A stretch of 64,000 nt of DNA, taken from positions 1-64,000 of the forward strand of contig DCFT01000183.1 of NCBI GenBank assembly GCA_002319885.1, given 5' to 3'. Under the pieces are notes generated by a model. It saw only the letters and a program-made list of their open reading frames with translations, was not told where the DNA came from and ran no database searches. This document shows, in pieces, positions 36,123 to 44,513 of this stretch. The DNA comes from Bacteroidales bacterium UBA1797 (lineage in GTDB: Bacteria; Bacteroidota; Bacteroidia; Bacteroidales; VadinHA17). Both the position numbers and the translations under genes were made by a program. Numbering within the stretch: position 1 is the stretch's first letter; each line of letters starts with the position of its first letter.

Positions 36123-36516
36123 TGTCAGATTCAATACGTATCTGATGTATCAGTAATTCCTGGTCAACCTTCTTCAGAAGGAAATACACACGAAAGTCGC
36201 CCTTTTCAGTTTTAAGATTACCAATTGCATATTGGGCATCATTTTTCGCACCCTGATGCCGTATAGTAAAATCTTTAGTCTGATACTCCGTAAAAAAGTC
36301 CTTTAAGATGGTTTCAGCTACATTTTTTTTATAGAAATCTTCTTTATCGAGCAGGAGAAGTTCTATTGTAGAATTCATATACTTTGATAATTCGACCGCA
36401 TTGCCTGCCTTAATAGCTATTGCAATCCCCTCTGGTATCTTTGCCTCGTCCTGGGCAGTTGCTGTAAGACTGCTTAAGGCTATTAATACTACCGGAATAA
36501 TATTTACGGATTTCAT
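36112..36516 (-). CDS. DUF4783 family secreted protein
   Basis: 134 residues with a signal peptide ending SLTATAQ (about residue 22). The mature 110 residues (IPEGIAIAIKAGNAVELSKYMNS onward, ending LLIHQIRIESDNGK) match DUF4783, a Bacteroidota family with an NTF2-like fold and no known activity. It is the first gene of the run with nadC and overlaps its start. The association with nadC is common in these genomes, but any functional link to NAD synthesis is undemonstrated. Confidence 0.8.
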   Translation of the reverse strand: MKSVNIIPVVLIALSSLTATAQDEAKIPEGIAIAIKAGNAVELSKYMNSTIELLLLDKEDFYKKNVAETILKDFFTEYQTKDFTIRHQGAKNDAQYAIGNLKTEKGDFRVYFLLKKVDQELLIHQIRIESDNGK

Positions 36517-36810
36517 ATCGGTTCAGTTTAAATATTGCGGACAATTACGTCAGTGCACTACAAATTTAATACTTATTTGATTATGAAAGATGTTTATGAC
36601 TTATTTACTGTTTTATCCTTACCTCATACTTTTTTAAAATTTTTATGCTTTTTGGCTGATTTGTACATTTTGTGGGGTGAAAAAAAGTATTTAAAGGCAG
36701 ATTCTATATGTTTTTTTAGATATGTTTTAAGAATTTCTTAAATTTTTATTAACAGTTGCGAATTGAAAAAAAAATTAAAATTGCTGTTGGAACAGAAAAT
36801 CATTAAAATC
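36517..36810. other. Divergent AT-rich gap with -7 element for the DUF4783-nadC unit
   Basis: The minus strand at 36561-36568 reads TAAATTTG, a good -7 element 45 bp before the DUF4783 start. The rest is very AT-rich. I see no gene and no clear plus-strand promoter for the following NEW3 gene. Confidence 0.45.
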
Positions 36811-37980
36811 ATGAAAAAATTGCTTTTTTCACAAAGGACAAACTTCATAAGCTTGTTATTATTCCTTTTACCCGGTATCTTGATCACAAATGCATCCCCG
36901 TCTCTGACAACCGGGAATAGTGTTGCAATGTATACTCCTTATACTAAAATTTCTGTCCCGCCGGGAGAATCGATCAATTTCGCAATCGATCTTATAAATA
37001 ACAGCAGTGAAATTCAGAAGGTTGACATTTCTGTATCAGGTCTTCCGCATAACTGGAATTATGTTTTAAAAGCGGGCGGATGGAAGGTCAGCCAGATTGC
37101 AGTGCTTCCCGGAGGAAAACAAACACTTTCTCTCCTGGTAGATGTTCCTTTACAGGTAAATAAAGGCAGTTATCATTTTAAGGTGGAAGCAAAAGGTTAT
37201 GATTCTCTGCCAATCACAGTGACTGTTTCCGAGCAAGGTACCTTTAAAACTGAGTTTACGGCTATGCAATCAAACCTGCAAGGCGCAACCACTTCTAATT
37301 TTTCCTATGAAACTCAGATTAAAAATCTTACTGCTGATAATCAGAATTACTCATTAAATGCTTCTGCTCCTCCGGGATGGGTAGTGACATTCAATGTTGA
37401 TTATAAACAGGTTTCTTCGGTAAGTATTGATGCAAATCACGCAAAAGGCGTTAAAATAAATGTTGTACCACCTTTGGAAACAAAAGGCGGTTTGTATAAA
37501 ATTCTTATAAACGCAGGGACGACTTCGACTTCTGCCAATCTTGAACTTGAAACTGTAATAACAGGATCTTATAACATGGTGCTGACAACACCAACAGGTT
37601 TATTGAGTGACAATATTTCAGAAGGGGAAGAGAAAAAGATCAACCTTCTTGTAAAAAATACCGGTACTGCTGAATTTAAAGATATCAAGCTGAATTCTTC
37701 AGCACCTGTCAACTGGGAAGTCACTTTTGATCCAAAGGTAGTAGAGAAGCTGGAACCGGGTGAATCGGCACAGGTTGTTGCAACAATCAAAGTTGCAAAA
37801 AAAACAATTGCCGGAGATTATGTCACCAGATTTGAAGCAAACGGGAATGGGATAAATACAAAAGCTGAATTCAGAATATCTGTTAAAACCCCTTTATTCG
37901 TAGGATGGCTGGGAATAATGATAATTTTAATTGTATTCTTAGGGGTGTTCTATCTGTTCAGAAAGTATGGAAGGAGGTAA
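36811..37980 (+). CDS. NEW3-domain extracytoplasmic protein of an ABC transporter
   Basis: 389 residues from the ATG at 36811, which starts a signal peptide. The mature part contains three Ig-like beta-sandwich repeats. Two end in GGLYKILINAG and AGDYVTRFEANG, and each has a Trp-Glu/Asn-Val strand (LPHNWNYVLK, PPGWVVTFN, APVNWEVTFDP), the pattern of NEW3 (alpha-galactosidase-associated) domains. One C-terminal helix (WLGIMIILIVFLGVFYLFRKYG) anchors it in the inner membrane facing the periplasm. The next two genes encode an ABC ATPase and ABC-2 permease and are translationally coupled to it. It is likely the substrate-binding or scaffold subunit of that transporter. Confidence 0.8.
   Translation: MKKLLFSQRTNFISLLLFLLPGILITNASPSLTTGNSVAMYTPYTKISVPPGESINFAIDLINNSSEIQKVDISVSGLPHNWNYVLKAGGWKVSQIAVLPGGKQTLSLLVDVPLQVNKGSYHFKVEAKGYDSLPITVTVSEQGTFKTEFTAMQSNLQGATTSNFSYETQIKNLTADNQNYSLNASAPPGWVVTFNVDYKQVSSVSIDANHAKGVKINVVPPLETKGGLYKILINAGTTSTSANLELETVITGSYNMVLTTPTGLLSDNISEGEEKKINLLVKNTGTAEFKDIKLNSSAPVNWEVTFDPKVVEKLEPGESAQVVATIKVAKKTIAGDYVTRFEANGNGINTKAEFRISVKTPLFVGWLGIMIILIVFLGVFYLFRKYGRR
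37971..37978 (+). promoter_or_regulatory. Strong Shine-Dalgarno for the ABC ATPase GTG start
   Basis: AAGGAGGT lies in the last codons of the NEW3 gene, 5 bases before the GTG at 37984. Such strong sites are rare in this window, and it supports the GTG as the true start of the ATPase. Confidence 0.8.
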
Positions 37981-37983
37981 GCC

Positions 37984-38970
37984 GTGAGCCGGAATATTAT
38001 TGAGCTTGAAGAACTGACAAAAAAATATGGTTCTGTCAGTGTTGTTGATCGTCTCAACCTGTCTATCGCAAAGGGTGAAGTTTTTGGTTTACTGGGGCCT
38101 AATGGAGCCGGAAAGTCGACAACAATCCTTATGATGCTAGGGCTGATAGAACCAACTTCCGGAAGGATAATGGTATGCGATATTGATTCTACCCGCAATC
38201 CTATTGAAGTTAAAAAGATAGTTGGTTATCTGCCTGAAGATGTAAGGTTTTATGACGACCTCACCGGATTAGAAAACCTTATCTATACCGCCAGGCTAAA
38301 TCATATATCTGTCAAAGAAGCTGACCAAAAAGCCAGGGAACTTCTCGAACGTGTCGGCATGACTGAAGAAGCAGATAAAAAGGCAGGTAAATATTCGCGT
38401 GGTATGCGCCAAAGACTCGGATTAGCTGATGTACTGATTAAAGATCCGCATCTAATAATTCTTGATGAACCTACATTGGGTATCGATCCCCGCGGAGTGA
38501 TGGAATTCCTGGAATTAATCTTAAAATTAAAAAAAGAACAGGAGCTCACGGTAGTTCTTTCGTCACACAATCTTCACCAGGTTCAGAAAATTTGCAACAG
38601 AGTCGGATTGTTTGTCAATGGTAAATTATTGGCTGAAGGAGATATCTCTTCACTTTCACAGAAGCTATTTTCTGATGAGACTTTTATTATCGAAGCAGGG
38701 ATATCACTTGATTCTTTCGATGAAGCAGATTCTTTAAAAGTCGCTAAAAACATGGACATGTTATTGGAGAAACTTAAAAACATTCGCGGTGTGATTTCAA
38801 TTAATGTGAGAGATAATGTTCTTCGTATTGGCTGTTCCGGAGACTTGTCTCCGGCGATAGCAAAGATAATTATTGATTCGGGTGCCGGTTTAAGCTTCCT
38901 GCATAAGAAAGAGTACGGTCTTGATGAAATTTATAACCGTTATTTCGAAGGAGATGCAAATCATGAATAA
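37984..38970 (+). CDS. ABC transporter ATP-binding protein (ABC-2 type)
   Basis: 328 residues from a GTG with a strong ribosome site. Walker A is GPNGAGKST (38-46), the signature motif YSRGMRQRLGLA, Walker B LIILDEPTLGID, and the switch His is in SSHNLHQV. A C-terminal extension of about 110 residues has the alternating pattern of the DrrA/NatA group. It powers the ABC-2 permease encoded next. The three-base spacing to the NEW3 gene and the 8-bp overlap with the permease gene show a tight operon. Substrate unknown; the group includes drug, sodium and NosF-like copper-site exporters. Confidence 0.92.
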   Translation: MSRNIIELEELTKKYGSVSVVDRLNLSIAKGEVFGLLGPNGAGKSTTILMMLGLIEPTSGRIMVCDIDSTRNPIEVKKIVGYLPEDVRFYDDLTGLENLIYTARLNHISVKEADQKARELLERVGMTEEADKKAGKYSRGMRQRLGLADVLIKDPHLIILDEPTLGIDPRGVMEFLELILKLKKEQELTVVLSSHNLHQVQKICNRVGLFVNGKLLAEGDISSLSQKLFSDETFIIEAGISLDSFDEADSLKVAKNMDMLLEKLKNIRGVISINVRDNVLRIGCSGDLSPAIAKIIIDSGAGLSFLHKKEYGLDEIYNRYFEGDANHE

Positions 38971-39949
38971 GATGCGGATAAGATCGCAACAGGAAAAGAA
39001 ATTAACACATCCTTTCCTGGTGATTGTAAATAAGGAAATTTCAGACCATATAAATAGCTGGCGTTTTATTATACTGATAGTTATAATTGGTCTTACATGC
39101 TTTGGTTCTTTGTATACGGCTTTAACTAATATAGGTAAGGTTGTGGAGACTCCTGGCCATAATAATTCATTTCTATTTCTCAACTTATTTACCCTGTCGG
39201 ATGGTACAATGCCTTCATTCGTGGTTTTCATCAGCTTCCTCGGCCCTTTGCTAGGCATCAGCCTTGGATTTGATGCTATTAATTCAGAACAGAACAGGGG
39301 AACTCTCAGCCGTATCATGGCTCAACCCATTCATCGTGACTATTTGTTGAATGCTAAGTTTTTAGCTGCTCTGGTAGTGATCAGCATTATGTTTTTTGCA
39401 TTGGGTTTTCTTGTAATGGGATTCGGTATTCTTACTATCGGAATTCCTCCGACGCCGGAAGAGTTTTTACGCGTTGTTTTTTTCATTCTGGTCAGCATTC
39501 TGTACGTGGCTTTCTGGCTGAACCTGTCGATTCTTCTTTCAATACAATTCCGTCAGACTGCTACTTCGGCTCTTGCTTGTATTGCAGCATGGTTATTTTT
39601 TACTGTATTCTTCCATTTAATAGTAAATTTGATTTCCAAAGCTAATATGCCTGCCGAAACTGCTTCTGCACAACAAATTATTGATTATCAAAAATTTGTA
39701 TTGAATTTATTAAGGATTGAACCAGGCAGACTTTACAATGAAGCCACAACAACTCTACTTATGCCGACAATCCATAGTCTGGGTCCATTGAGTATGGAAC
39801 AGATACATGGAGCTATTCCAGGCCTCTTGCCTTTAGGACAGAGCATAATGCTTGTATGGCCCCAGCTTACAGGTCTGATTGCTGCCACAACTATATGTTT
39901 TGGCTTGTCTTACTTTTCTTTTATGAAAAAAGAGATTCGTTCAAGATAA
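38963..39949 (+). CDS. ABC-2 type transporter permease
   Basis: 328 residues from the ATG at 38963, which is preceded by AAGGAG nine bases upstream; 14 earlier codons lie within the ATPase gene. The N-terminal cytoplasmic stretch (FLVIVNKEISDHINSWRF) leads into the first helix. The motif LSRIMAQPIHRDYLLNAKFLA is typical of NosY-like ABC-2 permeases. Six helices are predicted, with a large extracytoplasmic loop between helices 1 and 2 and another near 225-305. It works with the upstream ATPase and NEW3 protein. Cargo unknown. Confidence 0.88.
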   Translation: MNKMRIRSQQEKKLTHPFLVIVNKEISDHINSWRFIILIVIIGLTCFGSLYTALTNIGKVVETPGHNNSFLFLNLFTLSDGTMPSFVVFISFLGPLLGISLGFDAINSEQNRGTLSRIMAQPIHRDYLLNAKFLAALVVISIMFFALGFLVMGFGILTIGIPPTPEEFLRVVFFILVSILYVAFWLNLSILLSIQFRQTATSALACIAAWLFFTVFFHLIVNLISKANMPAETASAQQIIDYQKFVLNLLRIEPGRLYNEATTTLLMPTIHSLGPLSMEQIHGAIPGLLPLGQSIMLVWPQLTGLIAATTICFGLSYFSFMKKEIRSR

Positions 39950-39972
39950 CACTATAATAAGGGTTAAAATGT

Positions 39973-40005
39973 AAAGGAACGGTTTCTCGTCAAATTGTTT
40001 CCTTT
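39973..40005 (+). terminator. Weak terminator-like hairpin after the ABC operon
   Basis: AAAGGAAC and GTTTCCTTT can pair around a 16-base loop, followed by a short pyrimidine run. The stem is AT-rich and imperfect. Confidence 0.3.
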
Positions 40006-40069
40006 TCCTATTTCTTTGTCTGATATTGCTAAACACATATAAATATAATTACTTGAGCTGGTTATTAAT

Positions 40070-40077
40070 TATATTTG
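40070..40077 (+). promoter_or_regulatory. -7 promoter element for rlmH
   Basis: TATATTTG fits TAnnTTTG and lies 48 bp upstream of the rlmH start. Confidence 0.4.
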
Positions 40078-40124
40078 TGTAAATAAATGACCCCGTTTTT
40101 AAATAAAAGGTCGCCTCAGAAAGC

Positions 40125-40598
40125 ATGAAAATAGCATTATTGCAGACGGGTAAAACAACTGACAGAAATATTGCAGTGTTAGTTGATCTTTATACAAATC
40201 GCATAAAAAAATATTCTGTTTTTGATGTTATTACACTTCCTGATATAAAAAATACAAAGAACATGCCTGTTCAGGAACAAAAATCCAAAGAGGCTTCCAG
40301 AATTATTCAGTTTATTACTGACGATGACTATTTAATTTTACTCGATGAAAACGGGAAAGAATTAAGAACACTGGAATTTTCCAAAGCTCTGGAGAAAATG
40401 TTTTTTCTTACAAATAAGAGGATAGTGTTTGTAATTGGCGGGCCCTGGGGCTTTTCTGAGGCTGTTTACGCCAGAGCAGATTTTAAAATGTCACTTTCAA
40501 AAATGACTTTCCCTCATCAGCTGGTACGATTATTGTTTCTTGAACAACTTTACAGGGCATTTACAATTATAAAAGGAGAACCGTATCACCATGAATAA
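40125..40598 (+). CDS. rlmH: 23S rRNA (pseudouridine(1915)-N3)-methyltransferase RlmH
   Basis: 157 residues, the full family length. RlmH is a small SPOUT (knotted) methyltransferase that modifies pseudouridine 1915 in helix 69 of 23S rRNA using S-adenosylmethionine. The sequence shows the family blocks: DDDYLILLDENGKE, FVIGGPWGFSEAVY (SAM-binding knot), KMSLSKMTFPHQLVRLLFLEQLYRAFTI, and the extreme C-terminal GEPYHHE with the functionally important Tyr-His. The gene lies 17 bp before the large histidine kinase gene and may share a promoter with it. Confidence 0.97.
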   Translation: MKIALLQTGKTTDRNIAVLVDLYTNRIKKYSVFDVITLPDIKNTKNMPVQEQKSKEASRIIQFITDDDYLILLDENGKELRTLEFSKALEKMFFLTNKRIVFVIGGPWGFSEAVYARADFKMSLSKMTFPHQLVRLLFLEQLYRAFTIIKGEPYHHE

Positions 40599-40615
40599 GA
40601 TGTGATCATTTTGTT

Positions 40616-43600
40616 ATGAGAGCCAACCGGTATATTTTATTCCTTTCAGGTCTGACGCTAGTACTTATTCTTCTGGCACTTGCAGCAGAATCAGTTTATT
40701 TCAGCGATTTTGAGTATCACTTCAGAACGAAGATGTTTAACAAGACCTTGTTAGCGAAGGAAACAATTATGGATCACTGCCTCGATTCGATGAAACCTGT
40801 TATGGCAGATGTGAGTAATCTTGGTTCAATAAGTGAAAATAACTCTATTTCCATAGCAGAACAAAACAGGATCAGCATTCTTGAATATTTCGACAATAAA
40901 CTTGTTTATTGGTCAGATAACGAGTTTGATGTGCCTCGTATTTTTATGGACTCTCTTTATAATAAGCCATTTGTCTTTATCCAGAATGGATGGTTTCTCT
41001 CCAAGATCATCCAGTCGGGAAATGAAAAAATAATCGGACTGCTGAGGTTACATACTGATTATAGTTTTGAGAATAACATCATTAAAAGTGGTTTCGTTAA
41101 AGGCTTCAAAATTCCTGAAAACGTGGGGCTTAGCACTGATAAGACTGCTTCCCAGTTTCATATTTTTAACAAACAGGGTGTTTTCCTCTTTTCGCTGGTG
41201 TTTCCTCCGGTCAAAGAAAATACTGGTTTTATTCTTATCCCTTTATGTTTATGGGCAGCTGTATTTGTTTTGATCATACTTCTTACTTTCGAAATAGTCA
41301 AACTACTGGTTAACAGAGGGAAAACACTAATTGGAATTGGTCTGGCGCTCTCTGTTTTTATCATAATCTACATGATCATTCTTTCGACCGGCAAGCCACT
41401 CTCCGCTTTTCACACTGAACTTTTTTCACCTTACCGGTTTACCCTGAATTCGTATATACCATCATTGGGTCACCTTTTAGTTCTTGGTATTCTTTTTGCA
41501 TCTTTTTCCACGGTTCTTTACCGGCATATCACTATAAAAGTTCCGGAGCGGAGTAGTGGCTTAAAAAGTTATCTGTTCCTGTCTGCGCTGTTGATAACCG
41601 GAGCTTTTCTTTTATGTCTTTATCAATGGATTTTCAGTCTGTTGATTTCAACCTCTAACATAAATTTCGAAACATATAAGGTTTTGAAATTGAATATGTT
41701 CAGTTTTGCAGGATTTGCTTCTCTTTTTCTTCTCTTTCTTGTTCCGGTCTTTTACTTGCTTAAAATATTTCAGAGTGCCAGACTGTTTAATACGCGAATG
41801 TTAATCACTTCATTAATATTCTCATTTGCAGTACCGGCTGTCTTTTTCCGCAACGATCCCCGAACAATGATCGCTTTGATTATTTTTTATTCTGTTCTGG
41901 TAGTGAGCATCCGGATATCTATGGCAAGAAGTCTCAGCCTTTTTAGTATTACTGTAATCCTTTCACTGGTTTCAGGCCTCTATTATCTATATTTTATTAC
42001 AATACTATCGGAAAAGAAAACAACCGAAAGCATAAAGATTCAGGCAGTCTCTTTTTCAACCGAAAATGACCCTGAAGCTGAACATCTGCTGCTTGACTTA
42101 TCTCCTGTATTAGAAAAGGATACTATTCTTACCTCTATGATGAAGGTTGAATATTTCAACAAGGATAATGTTGAAAAAATTTCAAACTACATTGCGGATA
42201 AGTATTTTACCGGGTTCTGGAAGAATTATCATTTAGGTGTCTACCTCTGTCATAATGATCAGCCTTTACAAATTGGCGCCGGAAGTGAGAAGTCTCAGAA
42301 CTGTTTTAGTTTTTTTGACGAACGAATTAAGAGAAACGGTCACTTGCTGACAGGAACTAATTTTTATTTTCTTGATAATCAGGGTGGCAGATCATATTAC
42401 CTTGGCAGGTCATATTATAAATCAGCAAAAAATAAAGTTAATGGATTATTCATTGAATTATACAGTGATGTAAATGTATTCCAACCAGGTTATTCTGAGC
42501 TTCTTCTTGATAAGAAATACCATGGATATGCAGGTCTGAAAGACTACTCCTTTGCCAAATATATAAACGGGGAAATCGTTCTGCGCACAGGTGAATTTCC
42601 ATATGACAAAACTGATGCTGAATATGTTGATAAATTTACAGACTACAGGATTTTCAGTACCGATGGATTTAAGCATGTACTTTATAAAAACGGGAACACG
42701 ACTGTTATTATTTCCCGTCCGGTTCCCACTCCCGGAAATATAATTATCTCCTTTGCATATCTCTTCGCCTTCATTCTTTTCTTCTCAAATATTATCATTC
42801 TTATCATAAGGCGACCGGTCGTAAGGAGACTCAACATCTTTAATTTCCGACAGAAACTTCAACTCTCATTTATAGGAATTTTGTTATTCGCATTTATATT
42901 GATTGGAATAGTTGTGGCATATATTACTATCAGCCAGTATAAGGCAAAGCACTATGAGAACGTAAAAGAAAAGCTAAATTCCGTTTATCTCGAACTCGAC
43001 AGCAAGCTGGCTTCGGAAAAATATCTTACCGCTGACTGGAAGGGGAATGGTTACTCATCACTAAGTGAATTGCTGATTAAGCTTTCGAATATCTTTAATA
43101 CTGACATTAATTTATATGATATTAATGGCTTCCTCATAGAAACATCACGGGAGGAAATATTTGACAGAGACCTTACAAGCGAACGGATAAATAACACGGC
43201 ATTTAATAATCTCAAGTATCTTGGGAAAAGTGAATTTTATCAGAAAGAGAAGATTGGTAATCTCGAGTATTTATCAGCCTATGTTCCTTTTTTCAATACC
43301 GATAATAAAGTTCTTGCCTATCTGAATCTGCCTTATTTCAGGATGCAAAGCGTTCTGGCAAAAGAGATTTCAAACCTTATTGTTGCAGTAATTAATTTCA
43401 CTCTCCTCTTAATCCTGATAACAATGAGTCTTGCTGTGTTTATCAGTGGGCGGCTGACTTCCCCTCTCTCGATGCTTAGCAAAGGTCTTGCCACAGTAGG
43501 AGTGGGAAAGAAAAGCGAACACCTTAACTATGCCGGGAACGATGAAATAGGGGAACTAGTAAAACAGTATAACAGAATGGTTGATGAGATTGAGGAAAGC

Positions 43601-44317
43601 ACTCATAAACTGGCTGACTCGGAAAGAGAATTCGCATGGAGGGAAATGGCCAAGCAGATTGCTCATGAAATAAAGAATCCTCTGACTCCTATGAAACTTA
43701 ATGTCCAGCAACTCTTCAAATCGTGGAACGATAAGGTACCGGGGTTTGACAAGATGCTTGACCGTTTTACAAGGAACCAGATCGAATATATCGATGATCT
43801 TTCGTCAATTGCCTCTGCTTTCTCAGCTTTTGCCAAGATGCCGGTTACCAATCCTGTTGAAGTAAATATCCTTGATCAGATAAGGATAACTCTGGAACTC
43901 TTCAAAAATACAGGTAATGTTACTTTCAAGGTACATTGGCCACCTGAAACCAAAATTGCTATATTCGCTGATAAAGAGCAACTTAACGGAGTCTTCTCAA
44001 ATCTTATTAAAAATGCAATTCAATCGATTCCGGCCGGAAGGCAAGGATTGATAAAGATAGATCTTAAGGTAAAAAGCGATAAGGTTGTTGTCGCGATATC
44101 AGACAATGGATCAGGTATTCCTGAAGAATTCCGTAAGAATCTTTTCACACCGAATTTTACTACAAAGTCGTCGGGAATGGGTCTTGGCTTATCCATCGTA
44201 AAGAAATATATTGAGAGTGCAAACGGCATTATCTGGTTTGAATCAGAGGTTGATAAGGGAACAGTTTTTTATTTTGAATTACCTGTTATGTATACTGATG
44301 AGACACCCGGTGCTTAG
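40616..44317 (+). CDS. Very large multi-sensor membrane histidine kinase (NtrY-like output)
   Basis: 1233 residues, far above the usual 400-700. Order: helix 7-25; extracytoplasmic region to about 203; a block of about eight helices (205-465); a second extracytoplasmic domain (about 470-705); helices near 707-730 and 749-771; a third sensor region (about 775-918); a helix 920-944; HAMP (SGRLTSPLSMLSKGL onward, to ~1000). The kinase core has WREMAKQIAHEIKNPLTP with His1017, N box NLIKNAIQSIP, G1 DNGSGIPEE and G2 GMGLGLSIVKKY. The core resembles NtrY-type kinases. No response regulator gene is adjacent, so it is an orphan here. The eight-helix block may itself be a sensor or transport-like module. 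Downstream is the T9SS-linked cluster. Confidence 0.88.
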   Translation: MRANRYILFLSGLTLVLILLALAAESVYFSDFEYHFRTKMFNKTLLAKETIMDHCLDSMKPVMADVSNLGSISENNSISIAEQNRISILEYFDNKLVYWSDNEFDVPRIFMDSLYNKPFVFIQNGWFLSKIIQSGNEKIIGLLRLHTDYSFENNIIKSGFVKGFKIPENVGLSTDKTASQFHIFNKQGVFLFSLVFPPVKENTGFILIPLCLWAAVFVLIILLTFEIVKLLVNRGKTLIGIGLALSVFIIIYMIILSTGKPLSAFHTELFSPYRFTLNSYIPSLGHLLVLGILFASFSTVLYRHITIKVPERSSGLKSYLFLSALLITGAFLLCLYQWIFSLLISTSNINFETYKVLKLNMFSFAGFASLFLLFLVPVFYLLKIFQSARLFNTRMLITSLIFSFAVPAVFFRNDPRTMIALIIFYSVLVVSIRISMARSLSLFSITVILSLVSGLYYLYFITILSEKKTTESIKIQAVSFSTENDPEAEHLLLDLSPVLEKDTILTSMMKVEYFNKDNVEKISNYIADKYFTGFWKNYHLGVYLCHNDQPLQIGAGSEKSQNCFSFFDERIKRNGHLLTGTNFYFLDNQGGRSYYLGRSYYKSAKNKVNGLFIELYSDVNVFQPGYSELLLDKKYHGYAGLKDYSFAKYINGEIVLRTGEFPYDKTDAEYVDKFTDYRIFSTDGFKHVLYKNGNTTVIISRPVPTPGNIIISFAYLFAFILFFSNIIILIIRRPVVRRLNIFNFRQKLQLSFIGILLFAFILIGIVVAYITISQYKAKHYENVKEKLNSVYLELDSKLASEKYLTADWKGNGYSSLSELLIKLSNIFNTDINLYDINGFLIETSREEIFDRDLTSERINNTAFNNLKYLGKSEFYQKEKIGNLEYLSAYVPFFNTDNKVLAYLNLPYFRMQSVLAKEISNLIVAVINFTLLLILITMSLAVFISGRLTSPLSMLSKGLATVGVGKKSEHLNYAGNDEIGELVKQYNRMVDEIEESTHKLADSEREFAWREMAKQIAHEIKNPLTPMKLNVQQLFKSWNDKVPGFDKMLDRFTRNQIEYIDDLSSIASAFSAFAKMPVTNPVEVNILDQIRITLELFKNTGNVTFKVHWPPETKIAIFADKEQLNGVFSNLIKNAIQSIPAGRQGLIKIDLKVKSDKVVVAISDNGSGIPEEFRKNLFTPNFTTKSSGMGLGLSIVKKYIESANGIIWFESEVDKGTVFYFELPVMYTDETPGA

Positions 44318-44513
44318 AGAGCCTGAATTAATTCTAAATAATTTATTATTGCGAATGAATCTCATGATTATTTTCATATAATAGCCCTTCAATTTTGATA
44401 TTTTATTTTTTTTTCATCTATTTTCAGTACTCCGGACTCCAAACCCCAAACTTCTTTTACATATCTTTAGAAATATTCAGGATAATAGTTATATTAGCAG
44501 TTCTGATACCTGA

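Noticed and set aside
36535..36741. Open frame of 68 codons in the gap before the NEW3 gene
   Set aside because: Very AT-rich, hydrophobic and aromatic by base composition alone, overlaps the minus-strand promoter region, and has no recognisable start context.
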